A DNA stretch of 64,000 nucleotides, taken from NCBI GenBank assembly GCA_021778895.1, contig JAJYBR010000008.1:22173-86172 (forward strand), in the 5' to 3' direction. The notes below the pieces were generated by a model, which was not told where the DNA came from, did no database searches, and was given only the letters and a program-made list of their open reading frames with translations. Position numbers and translations under genes: made by a program. The DNA is from Actinomycetes bacterium. Lineage in GTDB: Bacteria > Actinomycetota > Acidimicrobiia > Acidimicrobiales > RAAP-2. This document shows, piece by piece, positions 43,582-52,234 of this stretch; position 1 is the stretch's first letter, and each line of letters begins with the position of its first letter.

Positions 43582-44484
43582 CGCGGGCATCACCTCGGAT
43601 GCGATCAGGCGCATCATGGACGGAGCATCGTCTGGTGGGCACATGACCCGAAAGAGGATCACCTCCACGCCGGCATCCACGTACTCGCGCAAGCGCGCTA
43701 CGGACTCCTGCGGGGTTCCGGCCACCAAATACCGACCCAGCTTGCCGAAGTCCTGGTTGTACGCGGCACCGACTCGCTCGGCTGCGACGCGCCGCGCCTT
43801 CTGCCCGTCGGAGTAGACGGTCGTGAAGGCAAACAGGATTGTCCTGCCCGCCCACGTCCCGCGTCCCACATCACGTGAGAACTCATCCAGCTTGCCTCGC
43901 GACTCGCTGACCTGCTCGGGCGTGTAGAGATACGGCATCCACCCGTCGCCAAAGCGGACCGCGCGCCGGATTGCGGCATCGCGCCGCCCCGCGATCCACA
44001 CGGGGATCCGCGGCTGCTGGATCGGTCGCGGGCTCAGTGTGGCTGACTCGAAGGACGTGAAATCACCATGAAACGTCGCATTAGAGGTCGTCATCAGCAA
44101 GTCGATGACCTCGAGGCTCTCGTTCGTGCGCCGGCCACGCTCGGCGACGTTGATGCCCACGGACTCGAACTCGGCGGGGAACTCTCCGCCCACACCGACT
44201 CCCATCGTGAATCGTCCGTCGCTCGCAACGTCCAGCGAGGTGGCCAGCTTCGCGGCAAGGACGGGCGGGTAGAGCGGCAACAGTGTCACCGTGCTCGCCA
44301 GCCGGACGCGAGACGTGACTGCGGCGGCCATCGACAGCGTGATGAAGGCGTTCGTGGTCGGGCCGTGGAACATGAGGTGCTCGCCGCAGGTGACGTAGTC
44401 GAAGCCGAGCGACTCGGCGAGCCGAGCGACCTCGACCGGGCTTCGTCCCGACTGCAGCGATGCACCGAACTCCAGAGTCGTCAT
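43567..44484 (-). CDS. LLM-class (luciferase-like) flavin/F420-dependent oxidoreductase
   Basis: 305 residues, TIM-barrel. Marks: SLGFDYVTCGEHLMFHG, RVRLASTVTLLPLYPPVLAAKLATSLDVASDGRFTMGVGVGGE with the F420-type GRFTMGVGVG, and RIPVWIAGRRDAAIRRAVRFGDGWMPY. In actinobacteria such proteins are usually F420-dependent dehydrogenases or FMN monooxygenases; sequence alone does not decide. It converges with and overlaps the racemase-like gene and diverges from the double-hotdog gene across the promoter carrying site G. Confidence 0.88.
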   Translation of the reverse strand: MTTLEFGASLQSGRSPVEVARLAESLGFDYVTCGEHLMFHGPTTNAFITLSMAAAVTSRVRLASTVTLLPLYPPVLAAKLATSLDVASDGRFTMGVGVGGEFPAEFESVGINVAERGRRTNESLEVIDLLMTTSNATFHGDFTSFESATLSPRPIQQPRIPVWIAGRRDAAIRRAVRFGDGWMPYLYTPEQVSESRGKLDEFSRDVGRGTWAGRTILFAFTTVYSDGQKARRVAAERVGAAYNQDFGKLGRYLVAGTPQESVARLREYVDAGVEVILFRVMCPPDDAPSMMRLIASEVMPALRAP

Positions 44485-44506
44485 GCGCCTCCGATCCCCA
44501 GATCCC

Positions 44507-44540
44507 TTGACGCAGGTACTATAGTATATTATACTTCACA
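44507..44540 (+). promoter_or_regulatory. promoter with AT-rich motif site G before the double-hotdog gene
   Basis: TTGACG (44507-44512), 17-base spacer, TATACT (44530-44535): a near-consensus promoter. Site G, CTATAGTATATTATAC (44519-44534), fills the spacer and -10 and matches site F in 12 of 16 positions, so the regulator would compete with RNA polymerase. Confidence 0.7.
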
Positions 44541-44585
44541 ATGAAGCCGACGCGACACTGGGGCGCCGGAGCGAAAGGAGCAGCC

Positions 44586-45779
44586 GTGGCGGAAGTGGAT
44601 GGAAACCCCGAATACGGGAAGATTACGGAGGAAGCGGTCAAGAAGCTAACGAACCGTGTGGGTCGGGTCTTCCCCATCGAGCAGCCGTACTTGCGATACA
44701 TCAACCAGGACAGCATCACGCACCTGGCGAGGTCCATCGGCGATGACAATCCTCTGTACGTCGATCCGGCGTACGCCAAGACGACGCGATTCGGCAAGCT
44801 CGTCGCACCCCCGGCCATTCTCTACGCGCTCGCGTGGGGCAGTTGGGACCTGCGTCACGGCCAAGGGCTTCCGGGAGTCCACGGATTCCACTCCGGGGAC
44901 CGCTGGAAGCTCTATCGCCCGATTCTTGAGGGTGACGTCCTGCACGCGACCAAGGAGCTGGTGAAGGCGGAGCCCCTCGAAGGGCGGTTCGCCGGCAACA
45001 AGATGTTTATGCAGGAAGACAAGATCTGCTACTACAACCAGAACGATGAGCTGGTGGCCGTCCAGTTCTTCCCGGTGATCCGCGCTGAGCGCGAAGAGGC
45101 CAAGTCGCGCGGCAAGTACTCGGACAAGAAGAAGGCCACGTACAGCGACGAGGAGATCACGCAACTCGACAATGAGTTTGAGGCTGAGGTCGCTCGAGGT
45201 GGCACGCCGCGCCTGTGGGACGACGTCGAGGTCGGTGAGACCATGGACCCCGTGGTGAAGGGACCGCTGACCCTTCCCGACATGGTCGCGTGGCTCATGG
45301 CCATCGGCTCGCCGCACGTGCGGACGGGCAAGTACTGGGTGGAGTATCGCAAGTCCTCGCCCAAGATCGCGGTGAAGGATCCCGAGACGGGGATCCCGCA
45401 AGCAGTCGAGCGCGTGCACTGGGATGACTACATGGCCGCCGAGGCGGGTATGCCGGCATCGTACGACTACGGCTCGCAGCGGGGCGGGTACGCCTTGTAC
45501 TGGGGGACGAACTGGGTCGGAGACGACGGCTGGGTCGCCGAGATGGACTACCAGTTCCGAGGCTTCTTCTACAAGGGTGACATCTTCCACATTCGGGGCG
45601 AGATCGTCGACAAGTGGCGAGGAGCCAAGACCGGAACGGGGTACGTGAAGGCGAAGTTCAGCTCGATCACCCAGCGTGGAGACGACATCATGCCGGGGAC
45701 GGCAATCTTTGCGCTGCCGACGTCGTCGGACGGCCCCGCGCAGTTCCCGGTCGACGTGGAAGCCGACGGACGGGCGTAG
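44586..45779 (+). CDS. double-hotdog MaoC/FAS1-type dehydratase-like protein
   Basis: 397 residues from GTG 44586, behind AAAGGAG. N-terminal hotdog (about 35-165): DSITHLARSIGDDNPLYVDPAYAKTTRFGKLVAPPAILYA, the FAS1-type dehydratase pattern with conserved GDDNPLY and APPAILYA. C-terminal hotdog (about 210-390) with LWDDVEVGETMDPVVKGPLT, the usual lead-in of MaoC domains, but the catalytic D-x-N-P-x-H motif is not clear there. A charged linker with KKKATYSDEEI joins them. Probable role: hydration of an unusual enoyl-CoA. It is followed by a 14-bp hairpin and then CoA transferase genes. Confidence 0.85.
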   Translation: MAEVDGNPEYGKITEEAVKKLTNRVGRVFPIEQPYLRYINQDSITHLARSIGDDNPLYVDPAYAKTTRFGKLVAPPAILYALAWGSWDLRHGQGLPGVHGFHSGDRWKLYRPILEGDVLHATKELVKAEPLEGRFAGNKMFMQEDKICYYNQNDELVAVQFFPVIRAEREEAKSRGKYSDKKKATYSDEEITQLDNEFEAEVARGGTPRLWDDVEVGETMDPVVKGPLTLPDMVAWLMAIGSPHVRTGKYWVEYRKSSPKIAVKDPETGIPQAVERVHWDDYMAAEAGMPASYDYGSQRGGYALYWGTNWVGDDGWVAEMDYQFRGFFYKGDIFHIRGEIVDKWRGAKTGTGYVKAKFSSITQRGDDIMPGTAIFALPTSSDGPAQFPVDVEADGRA

Positions 45780-45805
45780 GTCACTGCACGGGACCACGTG
45801 GCCAG

Positions 45806-45840
45806 GGCCTCACCCCGACACTCGCCGTCGGGGTGAGGCC
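45806..45840 (+). terminator. perfect 14-bp hairpin between dehydratase and CoA transferase genes
   Basis: GGCCTCACCCCGAC (45806-45819) pairs exactly with 45827-45840 around a seven-base loop, 26 bases after the stop. The next gene starts only 24 bases later with no visible promoter, so it may be a partial terminator within a transcript. Confidence 0.7.
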
Positions 45841-45863
45841 ACTCGCCAGAGAGATGGGGAGGA

Positions 45864-47108
45864 ATGACAAACGTCGAAACACATGCGGGAACCGAGCCGC
45901 TCGCTGGCCTGAGAATCCTGGACTTCTCCCATGCGGCGGCCGGTCCTTTCGCAACCATGTTCCTCGCCGACCTGGGCGCGGAGGTGATCAAGATCGAGAA
46001 GCCGGGTCGTGGGGATGGCAGCCGGTACATGGGAGAACCATTACTGGGTCCCGTCGACTCGGACTACTACCTCAGCATGAACCGTTCCAAGCGAGATGTG
46101 CTGATTGACCTCTCGTGCTCGACCGGTCGGGATCTCGCCCGACGTCTGGCCGCGGTCAGTGACATCGTCATCCAGAACTTCCGCCCGGGAGTCATGGATC
46201 GTCTCGGACTCGGCTACGACGACCTGCGCGCCGTGCGTCGTGGCCTCATCTACTGCTCAATCTCCGCGTTTGGCTCGAGCGGGCCGTGGCAGGATCGACC
46301 GGCCAATGACATCATCATGCAGTCGGTGTCCGGGCTCATGGGAATCACCGGCGAGCCTGGCGGAGGACCCGTCCGCATCGGTGCGCCGATCTCCGACTTC
46401 GCCACGGGCCTCTTTGCGATGTCGGGGATCTTGGCCGCCCTCCACGCGCGAGAGTCCCACCCCGAGGGTCAGCACGTCGAGGTCGCGATGCTGGACGCGT
46501 CGATCGCGATGATGACGAACTACGTTCCGTCGGTCGTGACGTCTGGTCGGCGGATCCCTCGACTGGGCCGGGGACACGCTCAGATCGTTCCCTACCAGGC
46601 GTTCGCGTGCAGTGATGGCCAGTTCGTCATGGTGGGAGCTTTCACCCAAGGGTTTTGGCGGAGCCTCTGCCACGCTGTCGATCACCCCGAGTGGGTCGAC
46701 GATCCGCGATTCCAGTCCAACCCCTTGCGCCTGGCGAATCGAGATGAGTTGCTGAGTCTGCTGGCGGATATCTTTGCGAAGAAGTCGCGCGATGAGTGGC
46801 TGACCGCACTGCAGGAGGCAGACGTGCCGACGAGTCCCGTCTTCGAGCTCGACGAGGCCATTCGGAGCGAGCAGGCCGAGCACAATCGTGTGGTGCAGCA
46901 CATGGAAACCGCTCGCGGCCCGGTGGACGTGATCAAGTGCCCCATTGAATCGGACCGATGGATGGCGCGAGTGCCCGAGGCGCCGCCCGAGATGGGCGCG
47001 GACACAGACGCGGTTCTCGCGACCGTTCTGGACCTCGATCGCGCCGCGATCGACGAACTGATTTCCAGTGGCGTTGTGGCACGGGCCAGCGGGGCGAGTG
47101 GTGAGTAG
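45864..47108 (+). CDS. CaiB/BaiF CoA transferase (formyl-CoA transferase-like)
   Basis: Class III CoA transferase, 414 residues, moving CoA between carboxylic acids without free CoA. Marks: LRILDFSHAAAGPFATMFLADLGAEVIKIEKPGRGD, VIQNFRPGVMDRLGLGYDDL, the nucleophile Asp178 in APISDFATGLFAMSGILAAL, and EADVPTSPVFELDEA. Unlike the racemase-like relative it has the transferase Asp environment and lacks the racemase His. ATG 45864 follows GGGGAGGA. The next gene overlaps its 3' end. Confidence 0.92.
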   Translation: MTNVETHAGTEPLAGLRILDFSHAAAGPFATMFLADLGAEVIKIEKPGRGDGSRYMGEPLLGPVDSDYYLSMNRSKRDVLIDLSCSTGRDLARRLAAVSDIVIQNFRPGVMDRLGLGYDDLRAVRRGLIYCSISAFGSSGPWQDRPANDIIMQSVSGLMGITGEPGGGPVRIGAPISDFATGLFAMSGILAALHARESHPEGQHVEVAMLDASIAMMTNYVPSVVTSGRRIPRLGRGHAQIVPYQAFACSDGQFVMVGAFTQGFWRSLCHAVDHPEWVDDPRFQSNPLRLANRDELLSLLADIFAKKSRDEWLTALQEADVPTSPVFELDEAIRSEQAEHNRVVQHMETARGPVDVIKCPIESDRWMARVPEAPPEMGADTDAVLATVLDLDRAAIDELISSGVVARASGASGE

Positions 47109-48333
47109 TCCCCACGCCAGCAGCGAGCCCATCCTCCGCGGCCTTCGAGTTTTGGACTTGGCTCACCAGTACTCGGGTGCCCTGGCCGCGAGCCTCCTGG
47201 CAGATCTCGGCGCGGACGTCATCGCCGTTGAGCACCCCACGCGTGACGCAATTCGCACCATGCTGCCCCGCAAGGGCGAGCACTCGATGTGGTGGAAGGT
47301 CGTCCAGCGCGGCAAGCGCATGGTGAGCATCGACATATCCACACCCGAGGGCCGCGACGTGATCCTGGCGCTGGCTCGTGAGGCTGACGTCATCACCGAG
47401 AACTTCCGTCCCGGAACCCTTGAGCGCTGGAAGCTCGGCCCGCGCGACTTGGAAGAGGCCGGCATCAGTGTGGTCATGCTGAGGATCTCCGGGTTCGGGC
47501 AGTCTGGTCCACGAAGTGAACGCCCGGGATTCGGAACCGTGGCCGAGGCGATGAGTGGATTCGCCAATCTCAACGGCGAGCCTGACGGCCCACCGATATT
47601 CCCGTCGACCACCTTGGCCGATGGGGTCGCCGCCATCTTTGGTGCCTTCGGCGCAATGGCCGCCATGTGGAGTCGGGAGCATGCCGGAACACGCCCAGGT
47701 ATCGAGGTCGTGGACATGGCACTCTTCGAGGGACTGTTTCGCATCATCCCGACGCAGATCGCGGGCTTCCACCAGTTGGGCGAGGTGCCGACTCGCCCCG
47801 GCAACAAACTGACGAGTCACGGTGTCCTGCGCGACCTGTACCAATCCCGCGATGGCCACTGGTTCATCATCAGTGCGGTGGGACCCGTGCCCATTCGCCG
47901 AGTCGTCGCGGCCGCGCGTCTGGACGCGCTGGTCGCCCGCCTGGACGCGGGAGTCATGGCCGATGACCCCGCCGAGGTCATCGCGTTCCTCGACGAGTGC
48001 AATGAGGGCATCCACACGTGGGCGCGCGCCCGGAGCTGGAACGAGCTGGTAGACGACCTCACGAGCGGCGACGTCGTCTATCAACAGGTCTACGCGGCGA
48101 ACGACATTGTGGATGACGCGCACTATCAGGCTCGTGGCGATCTCATCGAGGTGCCAGACGACGACCTCGGCCCGATACTGATGCAGGGAGTCGTGCCGAA
48201 GTTCCCCTCACGGGTACACAGCGTGTGGCGAGCAGGTCCCAAGAGGGGCATCGACAACGAGGAGATCCTGCAAGGGATGCTCGGCCTGAGCGACTCGGAG
48301 TTGGCGAAGCTGCGGGACAACGGAATCATCTAA
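47101..48333 (+). CDS. CaiB/BaiF CoA transferase
   Basis: 410 residues, a second class III CoA transferase in tandem. Marks: GLRVLDLAHQYSGALAASLLADLGADVIAVEHP, VITENFRPGTLERWKLGPRDLE, the likely nucleophile Asp174 in STTLADGVAAIFGAFGAMAAM, and KRGIDNEEIL near the C-terminus. GTG 47101 (or 47098) overlaps the preceding gene by eight to eleven bases, so the two are co-translated; they could form a hetero-oligomer or act on successive acids. The C-terminal half is less conserved than in the first copy. Confidence 0.9.
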   Translation: MSSPHASSEPILRGLRVLDLAHQYSGALAASLLADLGADVIAVEHPTRDAIRTMLPRKGEHSMWWKVVQRGKRMVSIDISTPEGRDVILALAREADVITENFRPGTLERWKLGPRDLEEAGISVVMLRISGFGQSGPRSERPGFGTVAEAMSGFANLNGEPDGPPIFPSTTLADGVAAIFGAFGAMAAMWSREHAGTRPGIEVVDMALFEGLFRIIPTQIAGFHQLGEVPTRPGNKLTSHGVLRDLYQSRDGHWFIISAVGPVPIRRVVAAARLDALVARLDAGVMADDPAEVIAFLDECNEGIHTWARARSWNELVDDLTSGDVVYQQVYAANDIVDDAHYQARGDLIEVPDDDLGPILMQGVVPKFPSRVHSVWRAGPKRGIDNEEILQGMLGLSDSELAKLRDNGII

Positions 48334-48353
48334 GCAAGAACGGAGGTCCCAGC

Positions 48354-49100
48354 GTGGAGTACGTGGAGGTGGAGGTGGCACAGGGGGTTGCCACGCTGAC
48401 GCTCAATTCTCCCGCGACGCGCAACGCGCTGAATGTGGCCATGTCCCGGGAGATGATCGAGGCGTGTGCCGACATCGGCGCGCGCGACGATGTCGGCGCG
48501 GTCGTCGTACGGGGTGCCGGCGGCACTTTCTGTTCGGGCGCCGAACGCGGGGTCCTGGAATGGGCCGGCGAGGATCCGGCGGCACCCGAGCGCTACGACG
48601 GGCTGGGAGCGATCTACGACGCCTTCGTGCGGGTCGGCACTCTCCCCGTCCCCACCATCGCCGCCGTTCGCGGAGCGGCAGTGGGCGCTGGCGTCAACTT
48701 GCTGCTGGCGACGGATCTGCGCATCGTGGCACAGGAGGCGAGGATCATCGCCGGTTTCCTGCGGATCGGCATTCACCCGGGTGGCGGTCACTTCACCCTC
48801 CTCGGGCGCCTCGCGGGACGTGAGGCCGCTGCGGCGATTGGGCTCTTCGGAGAGGAGGTGTCCGGCCGCCGGGCTGTGGAGCTCGGACTCGCGTGGGAGG
48901 CAGTCGCCGACGGCGCGGTGGAGGAGCGGGCGGCCGACCTGGCACGGAGGGTCGCCCACGACCCGGAGCTGGCCCGACGAGGCGTGGCCATGCTGCGCGA
49001 AGAGCTCGGACCCCCCGGTGTGACGTGGTCGGCGGCCGTGTCGATGGAGCGCACCGTGCAGATGTGGTCCCTGCGACGCCGCCACGCCCAGCAGAAATAG
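48354..49100 (+). CDS. enoyl-CoA hydratase/isomerase (crotonase) family protein
   Basis: 248 residues. Crotonase marks: VATLTLNSPATRNALNVAMSREM, the oxyanion-hole segment VVVRGAGGTFCSGAERG, and IAAVRGAAVGAGVNLLLATDLRI. The second conserved region reads FLRIGIHPGGGHFTLLGRLAGREAA, giving GGGH where hydratases often have PGxGGTQRL; the usual first catalytic Glu is therefore not obvious, so isomerase or hydrolase activity is possible. GTG 48354 has GGAGGT upstream. Follows the CoA transferases by 20 bases in the same operon. Confidence 0.88.
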   Translation: MEYVEVEVAQGVATLTLNSPATRNALNVAMSREMIEACADIGARDDVGAVVVRGAGGTFCSGAERGVLEWAGEDPAAPERYDGLGAIYDAFVRVGTLPVPTIAAVRGAAVGAGVNLLLATDLRIVAQEARIIAGFLRIGIHPGGGHFTLLGRLAGREAAAAIGLFGEEVSGRRAVELGLAWEAVADGAVEERAADLARRVAHDPELARRGVAMLREELGPPGVTWSAAVSMERTVQMWSLRRRHAQQK

Positions 49101-49144
49101 CGCGCGGTGCCAGAACGCCGCGTCACAGCACGAGGAGCACGGGA

Positions 49145-50149
49145 ATGAGGCTCGGAGTCAAGCTGAACGCCAGTCCTCCGTCTCGTGACCAGCTGCTGCG
49201 CGTCGCGCAGCTCGCTGAGGACGTCGGGTACGACTCTCTGTGGAGCTCGGAGTCCTACGGGATGGACGCGGTAAGTGTCCTGGCCATGGCGGGAGCCGTG
49301 ACCCGTCGAGTTCGCCTCGGAACCAACATCATGCAGACCGCCGGTCGCAGTCCCGCCCTGACGGCAATGACCGCGCTGACTCTCGACCTCCTGAGCGAGG
49401 GCCGGTTCACCCTCGGGATGGGAGTGTCGGGTCCCCAGGTGGTCGAGGGATGGCACGGGCAAGCCTTTCACCACCCGCTGGCGAGGACGCGGGAGTACGT
49501 GGCTATCGTTCGCCAGGTCATCGCTCGCGAGTCGCGAACGGAGTTCCACGGGGACTACTACGACGTTCCCTACAGCGGGGCGGACGCGACGGGTCTCGGC
49601 AAGCCGCTCAAGGCCATGCTGGCGGGTCGACCCAACATCCCGCTCCTGCTGGCCGGGATGGGTCCGCGAAACGTCGAGTTGGCCGCATCGATCGCGGACG
49701 GACTGATCCTGGCATTCATCGACCCCGAGCAGATCGTGCGCCTCTACGGAGATGCGCTCGCGGCCGCGCCCGGGGGTTTCGAGATCGTCTACACGCCCGA
49801 TGTGGTGATCGGTGAGGACTTAGAATCGTGCCGCAATGCCGTGCGGCCGCGCCTGGCGCTGTACATCGGCGGGATGGGTGCTCGCGGCTCGAACTTCTAT
49901 ACGAGCCTCTTTGCTCGTCTTGGTTTCGCCGAGGAGTCTCGCCGGATTCAAGAGGCCTTCCTGGACGGTCGCGTGGCGGAAGCGGAGTCTCACGTGTCGA
50001 ACGAGATGGTCGATCGTGTGGCGCTCGTGGGTCCGGTCTCTCGAGTCAAGGAGCAGCTGTCGAGATGGGCGAGGACACCCCTGACGACCCTGGTCGTCAA
50101 CTCGACCGACCCGCGTGTCCTCGAGACCATGGCGGAACTGGTCGCCTAG
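49145..50149 (+). CDS. LLM-class (luciferase-like) flavin/F420-dependent oxidoreductase
   Basis: 334 residues. Marks: QLAEDVGYDSLWSSESYGMDAVSVLAMAGAVTRRVRLGTNIMQTAGRSPALTAMTALTLDLLSEGRFTLGMGVSGPQVVEGWHG and IPLLLAGMGPRNVELAASIADG. GRFTLGMGVSGPQVVEGWHG is typical of F420-dependent members. It is different from the LLM protein at 43567 (low similarity by eye), so the pathway has two such steps. ATG 49145 has AGGAG seven bases before it. Last gene of the acyl-CoA operon. Confidence 0.88.
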   Translation: MRLGVKLNASPPSRDQLLRVAQLAEDVGYDSLWSSESYGMDAVSVLAMAGAVTRRVRLGTNIMQTAGRSPALTAMTALTLDLLSEGRFTLGMGVSGPQVVEGWHGQAFHHPLARTREYVAIVRQVIARESRTEFHGDYYDVPYSGADATGLGKPLKAMLAGRPNIPLLLAGMGPRNVELAASIADGLILAFIDPEQIVRLYGDALAAAPGGFEIVYTPDVVIGEDLESCRNAVRPRLALYIGGMGARGSNFYTSLFARLGFAEESRRIQEAFLDGRVAEAESHVSNEMVDRVALVGPVSRVKEQLSRWARTPLTTLVVNSTDPRVLETMAELVA

Positions 50150-50249
50150 CTGGCCGCGTTCCGGGACGCCGGTCGCCCGGAGTCTCCTGGCTCGACCTGG
50201 TCGACCCGGTCATCGACGGAACGGCCCGGTCCTGAAGTGGCGCACACTC

Positions 50250-51017
50250 CTATCTCGGGGGATCCCAGCGGAAGGCACGGCGTGCCACGAGGAAGCCGCC
50301 AACACCCCACAGGGCGACGATCCCCACGTCGCTCCAGTGGAAGGCCGTGCCAAGGAACGCGGACTGCATGCCGACCACGAAGTGGCGCACGGGGAAGACG
50401 CGCGCCACCCACAAGATCCACGCCGGTGCGTTGGTGCCCAGGGGGATGAAGATCCCCGACAGGAAGAGCAGGGGCATGATGGTCGCGTTGATGACCGCGG
50501 GGGCGGCCTCGGCATTGGGGATTGCGCCGGAGATCGCGAAGGCCAGGGCGCTGAACGTCAGGGCTCCCACAACCAGCATCGCCGCGAACTGACCAAGGCT
50601 CGCGCCGGTGGGCAGCGTCGCGTGGTAGGCGGTGCGGCCGAGCAGCGCGGTCACGGCCACGAGAGCGATCGCGACCGCGATCGCGTGGATGATGCGGCTC
50701 GCGAGGTACGTCGCGCGCGACAGCGGCGTTCCCCGCAGCCGCTTCAGGATGCCGGCGTCGCGATGGAACGTGAGGGTCATCCCGAGGTTCGAGAAGCACG
50801 CCGAGACGACGCCGTAGGTCGCCATGGCGGCCACGTAGTAGGTCGAGAGGCTGACCGTGCGCCCCGGCAGCTGGACCTTCCCGGTACCGAGCAGGGAGGT
50901 GAAGATGACGAGGAACATCAGCGGGAAGGCGAAGGTGAAGAACGCGCTGGTCGGGTTGCGCCAGAAGGACAGGTTGGCGTAGCGAATCTGGCGGGCGAGA
51001 AGCCGAGCGGAGGTCAT
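50250..51017 (-). CDS. ABC-2 type transporter permease
   Basis: Exporter membrane subunit, 255 residues, six predicted spans. Begins TSARLLARQIRYANLSFWRNPTSAFFTFAFPLMFLVIF, the usual ABC-2 start, with an extracytoplasmic loop after span 1 and MPLLFLSGIFIPLGTNAPAWILWVARVFPVRHFVVGM, the conserved C-terminal block. ATG 51017 overlaps the ATPase stop (ATGA). The long open frame further upstream is the ATPase gene read in another frame. Partner of the following ATPase; likely cargo is a drug or lipid. Confidence 0.92.
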   Translation of the reverse strand: MTSARLLARQIRYANLSFWRNPTSAFFTFAFPLMFLVIFTSLLGTGKVQLPGRTVSLSTYYVAAMATYGVVSACFSNLGMTLTFHRDAGILKRLRGTPLSRATYLASRIIHAIAVAIALVAVTALLGRTAYHATLPTGASLGQFAAMLVVGALTFSALAFAISGAIPNAEAAPAVINATIMPLLFLSGIFIPLGTNAPAWILWVARVFPVRHFVVGMQSAFLGTAFHWSDVGIVALWGVGGFLVARRAFRWDPPR

Positions 51018-51940
51018 TCTTCCTCCAGGGCGTCGGCTGACGCTCCGGTCAAGTGGAGGTAGACGTCCTCGAGCGTCGGCCGCTCGATGCGCAGGTTCTC
51101 GAGCTCGACACCCGCGGAGATGGCCCAACCGGTGAGGACATGAAGATCGCGGGTCAGGTCGGTGGGTCGCAAGGTCCATCCGTCGTGGCCGTCGCGACGG
51201 GCAGCCAGGTTCGCGGGGGGCTCCGTGCTCGCTGCGCACGAGAAGCGCACCTCGACGGCTCGGCGGTTCCGCGACCCGATCGTGTCGGCGGTCCCCTCGG
51301 CCACGATGCGGCCCCCGGCGATCACGACCACCTGGTCGGCGAGGTTCTCGGCCTCGTCCATGTAGTGCGTGGTCAGCAGGATCGTCCGACCCAGGGCACG
51401 GAGCTCGTGGATGACGTCCCACGCCTCGCGCCGGGCTGAGGGGTCGAACCCGGTCGTCGGCTCGTCGAGGAAGAGGAGCTCGGGGTCGCCGACGATGGCG
51501 ACACCGACGTCGAGCCGTCGCTGCTGGCCCCCCGAGAGCTGGCGCACCCGCCGGTCGCGGGACTCGGTGAGGCCGACCAGGGCGAGCACCTCGTCGACCT
51601 CGCGCGGATGGGGATAGAAGCCGGCGTACATGGCGAGCGTCTCGGCGACGCTCAGGTACGGCTCGACGCCGGTGGACTGCAGGACGATGCCGACGCGCGC
51701 GCGATGCTCCGCGCCGGCGTGCGCGGGGTCGGTGCCGAGCACGGTGACCGCACCGCCATCGCGCTGCCGGAAGCCCTCCAGGATCTCGACGGTGGTCGTC
51801 TTTCCGGCACCGTTGGGTCCGAGCAGAGCGCAGATCCTCCCGTAGGGGACAAGGAGATCGACGCCGCGCAGCGCATCGTGGGAGCCGTAGGCCTTGACCA
51901 GCCCGCGGACCGCGATCGCGGCGTCTTGTGCAGTGTCCAT
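51014..51940 (-). CDS. ABC-2 type transporter ATPase (DrrA-like)
   Basis: 308 residues. Walker A GPNGAGKTTTVEIL, Q-loop VLQSTGVEP, signature LSGGQQRRLDVG, Walker B LLFLDEPTTGFD, switch His in TTHYMDEAE. The C-terminal extension, after AEGTADTIGSR, ends with the ERPTLEDVYLHLTG block typical of antibiotic-export ATPases. ATG 51940 has GAGG six bases upstream. The two-gene operon begins in the 294-base gap before the giant protein gene; TACTGT near 51956 on this strand is a possible -10. Confidence 0.93.
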   Translation of the reverse strand: MDTAQDAAIAVRGLVKAYGSHDALRGVDLLVPYGRICALLGPNGAGKTTTVEILEGFRQRDGGAVTVLGTDPAHAGAEHRARVGIVLQSTGVEPYLSVAETLAMYAGFYPHPREVDEVLALVGLTESRDRRVRQLSGGQQRRLDVGVAIVGDPELLFLDEPTTGFDPSARREAWDVIHELRALGRTILLTTHYMDEAENLADQVVVIAGGRIVAEGTADTIGSRNRRAVEVRFSCAASTEPPANLAARRDGHDGWTLRPTDLTRDLHVLTGWAISAGVELENLRIERPTLEDVYLHLTGASADALEEE

Positions 51941-52234
51941 GGCAGACCTCAGTCACAGTATTCCAGGGTCATCGAACCAGAAGTGTTCCTTGCGATTTGA
52001 AAGCTGTTGAAGCGCAGCATTTGTCAGTCGAGTGATGTGGCCGTGCCGGCCGCCCGTCGTTCGTTGTGGGGTGGCCCGACCAGTACCATCAGTTGGCAGG
52101 ACCGGACGTCGTCTGACCCTGTGGAGTCGTCGAGGGCTAATCAGGTCGTTCGCACGATGTCGGCCTTCCCGACGACGCCGGACCGTTGCGTCGCGGTCCC
52201 TCAGGGAACTGCTGATCGGTGAGTGCCGCCACGG

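Noticed and set aside
51018..51956. Extra 300-residue N-terminus on the ABC-2 permease frame
   Set aside because: This stretch is the ATPase gene read in another frame; the permease starts at the ATGA overlap at 51017.
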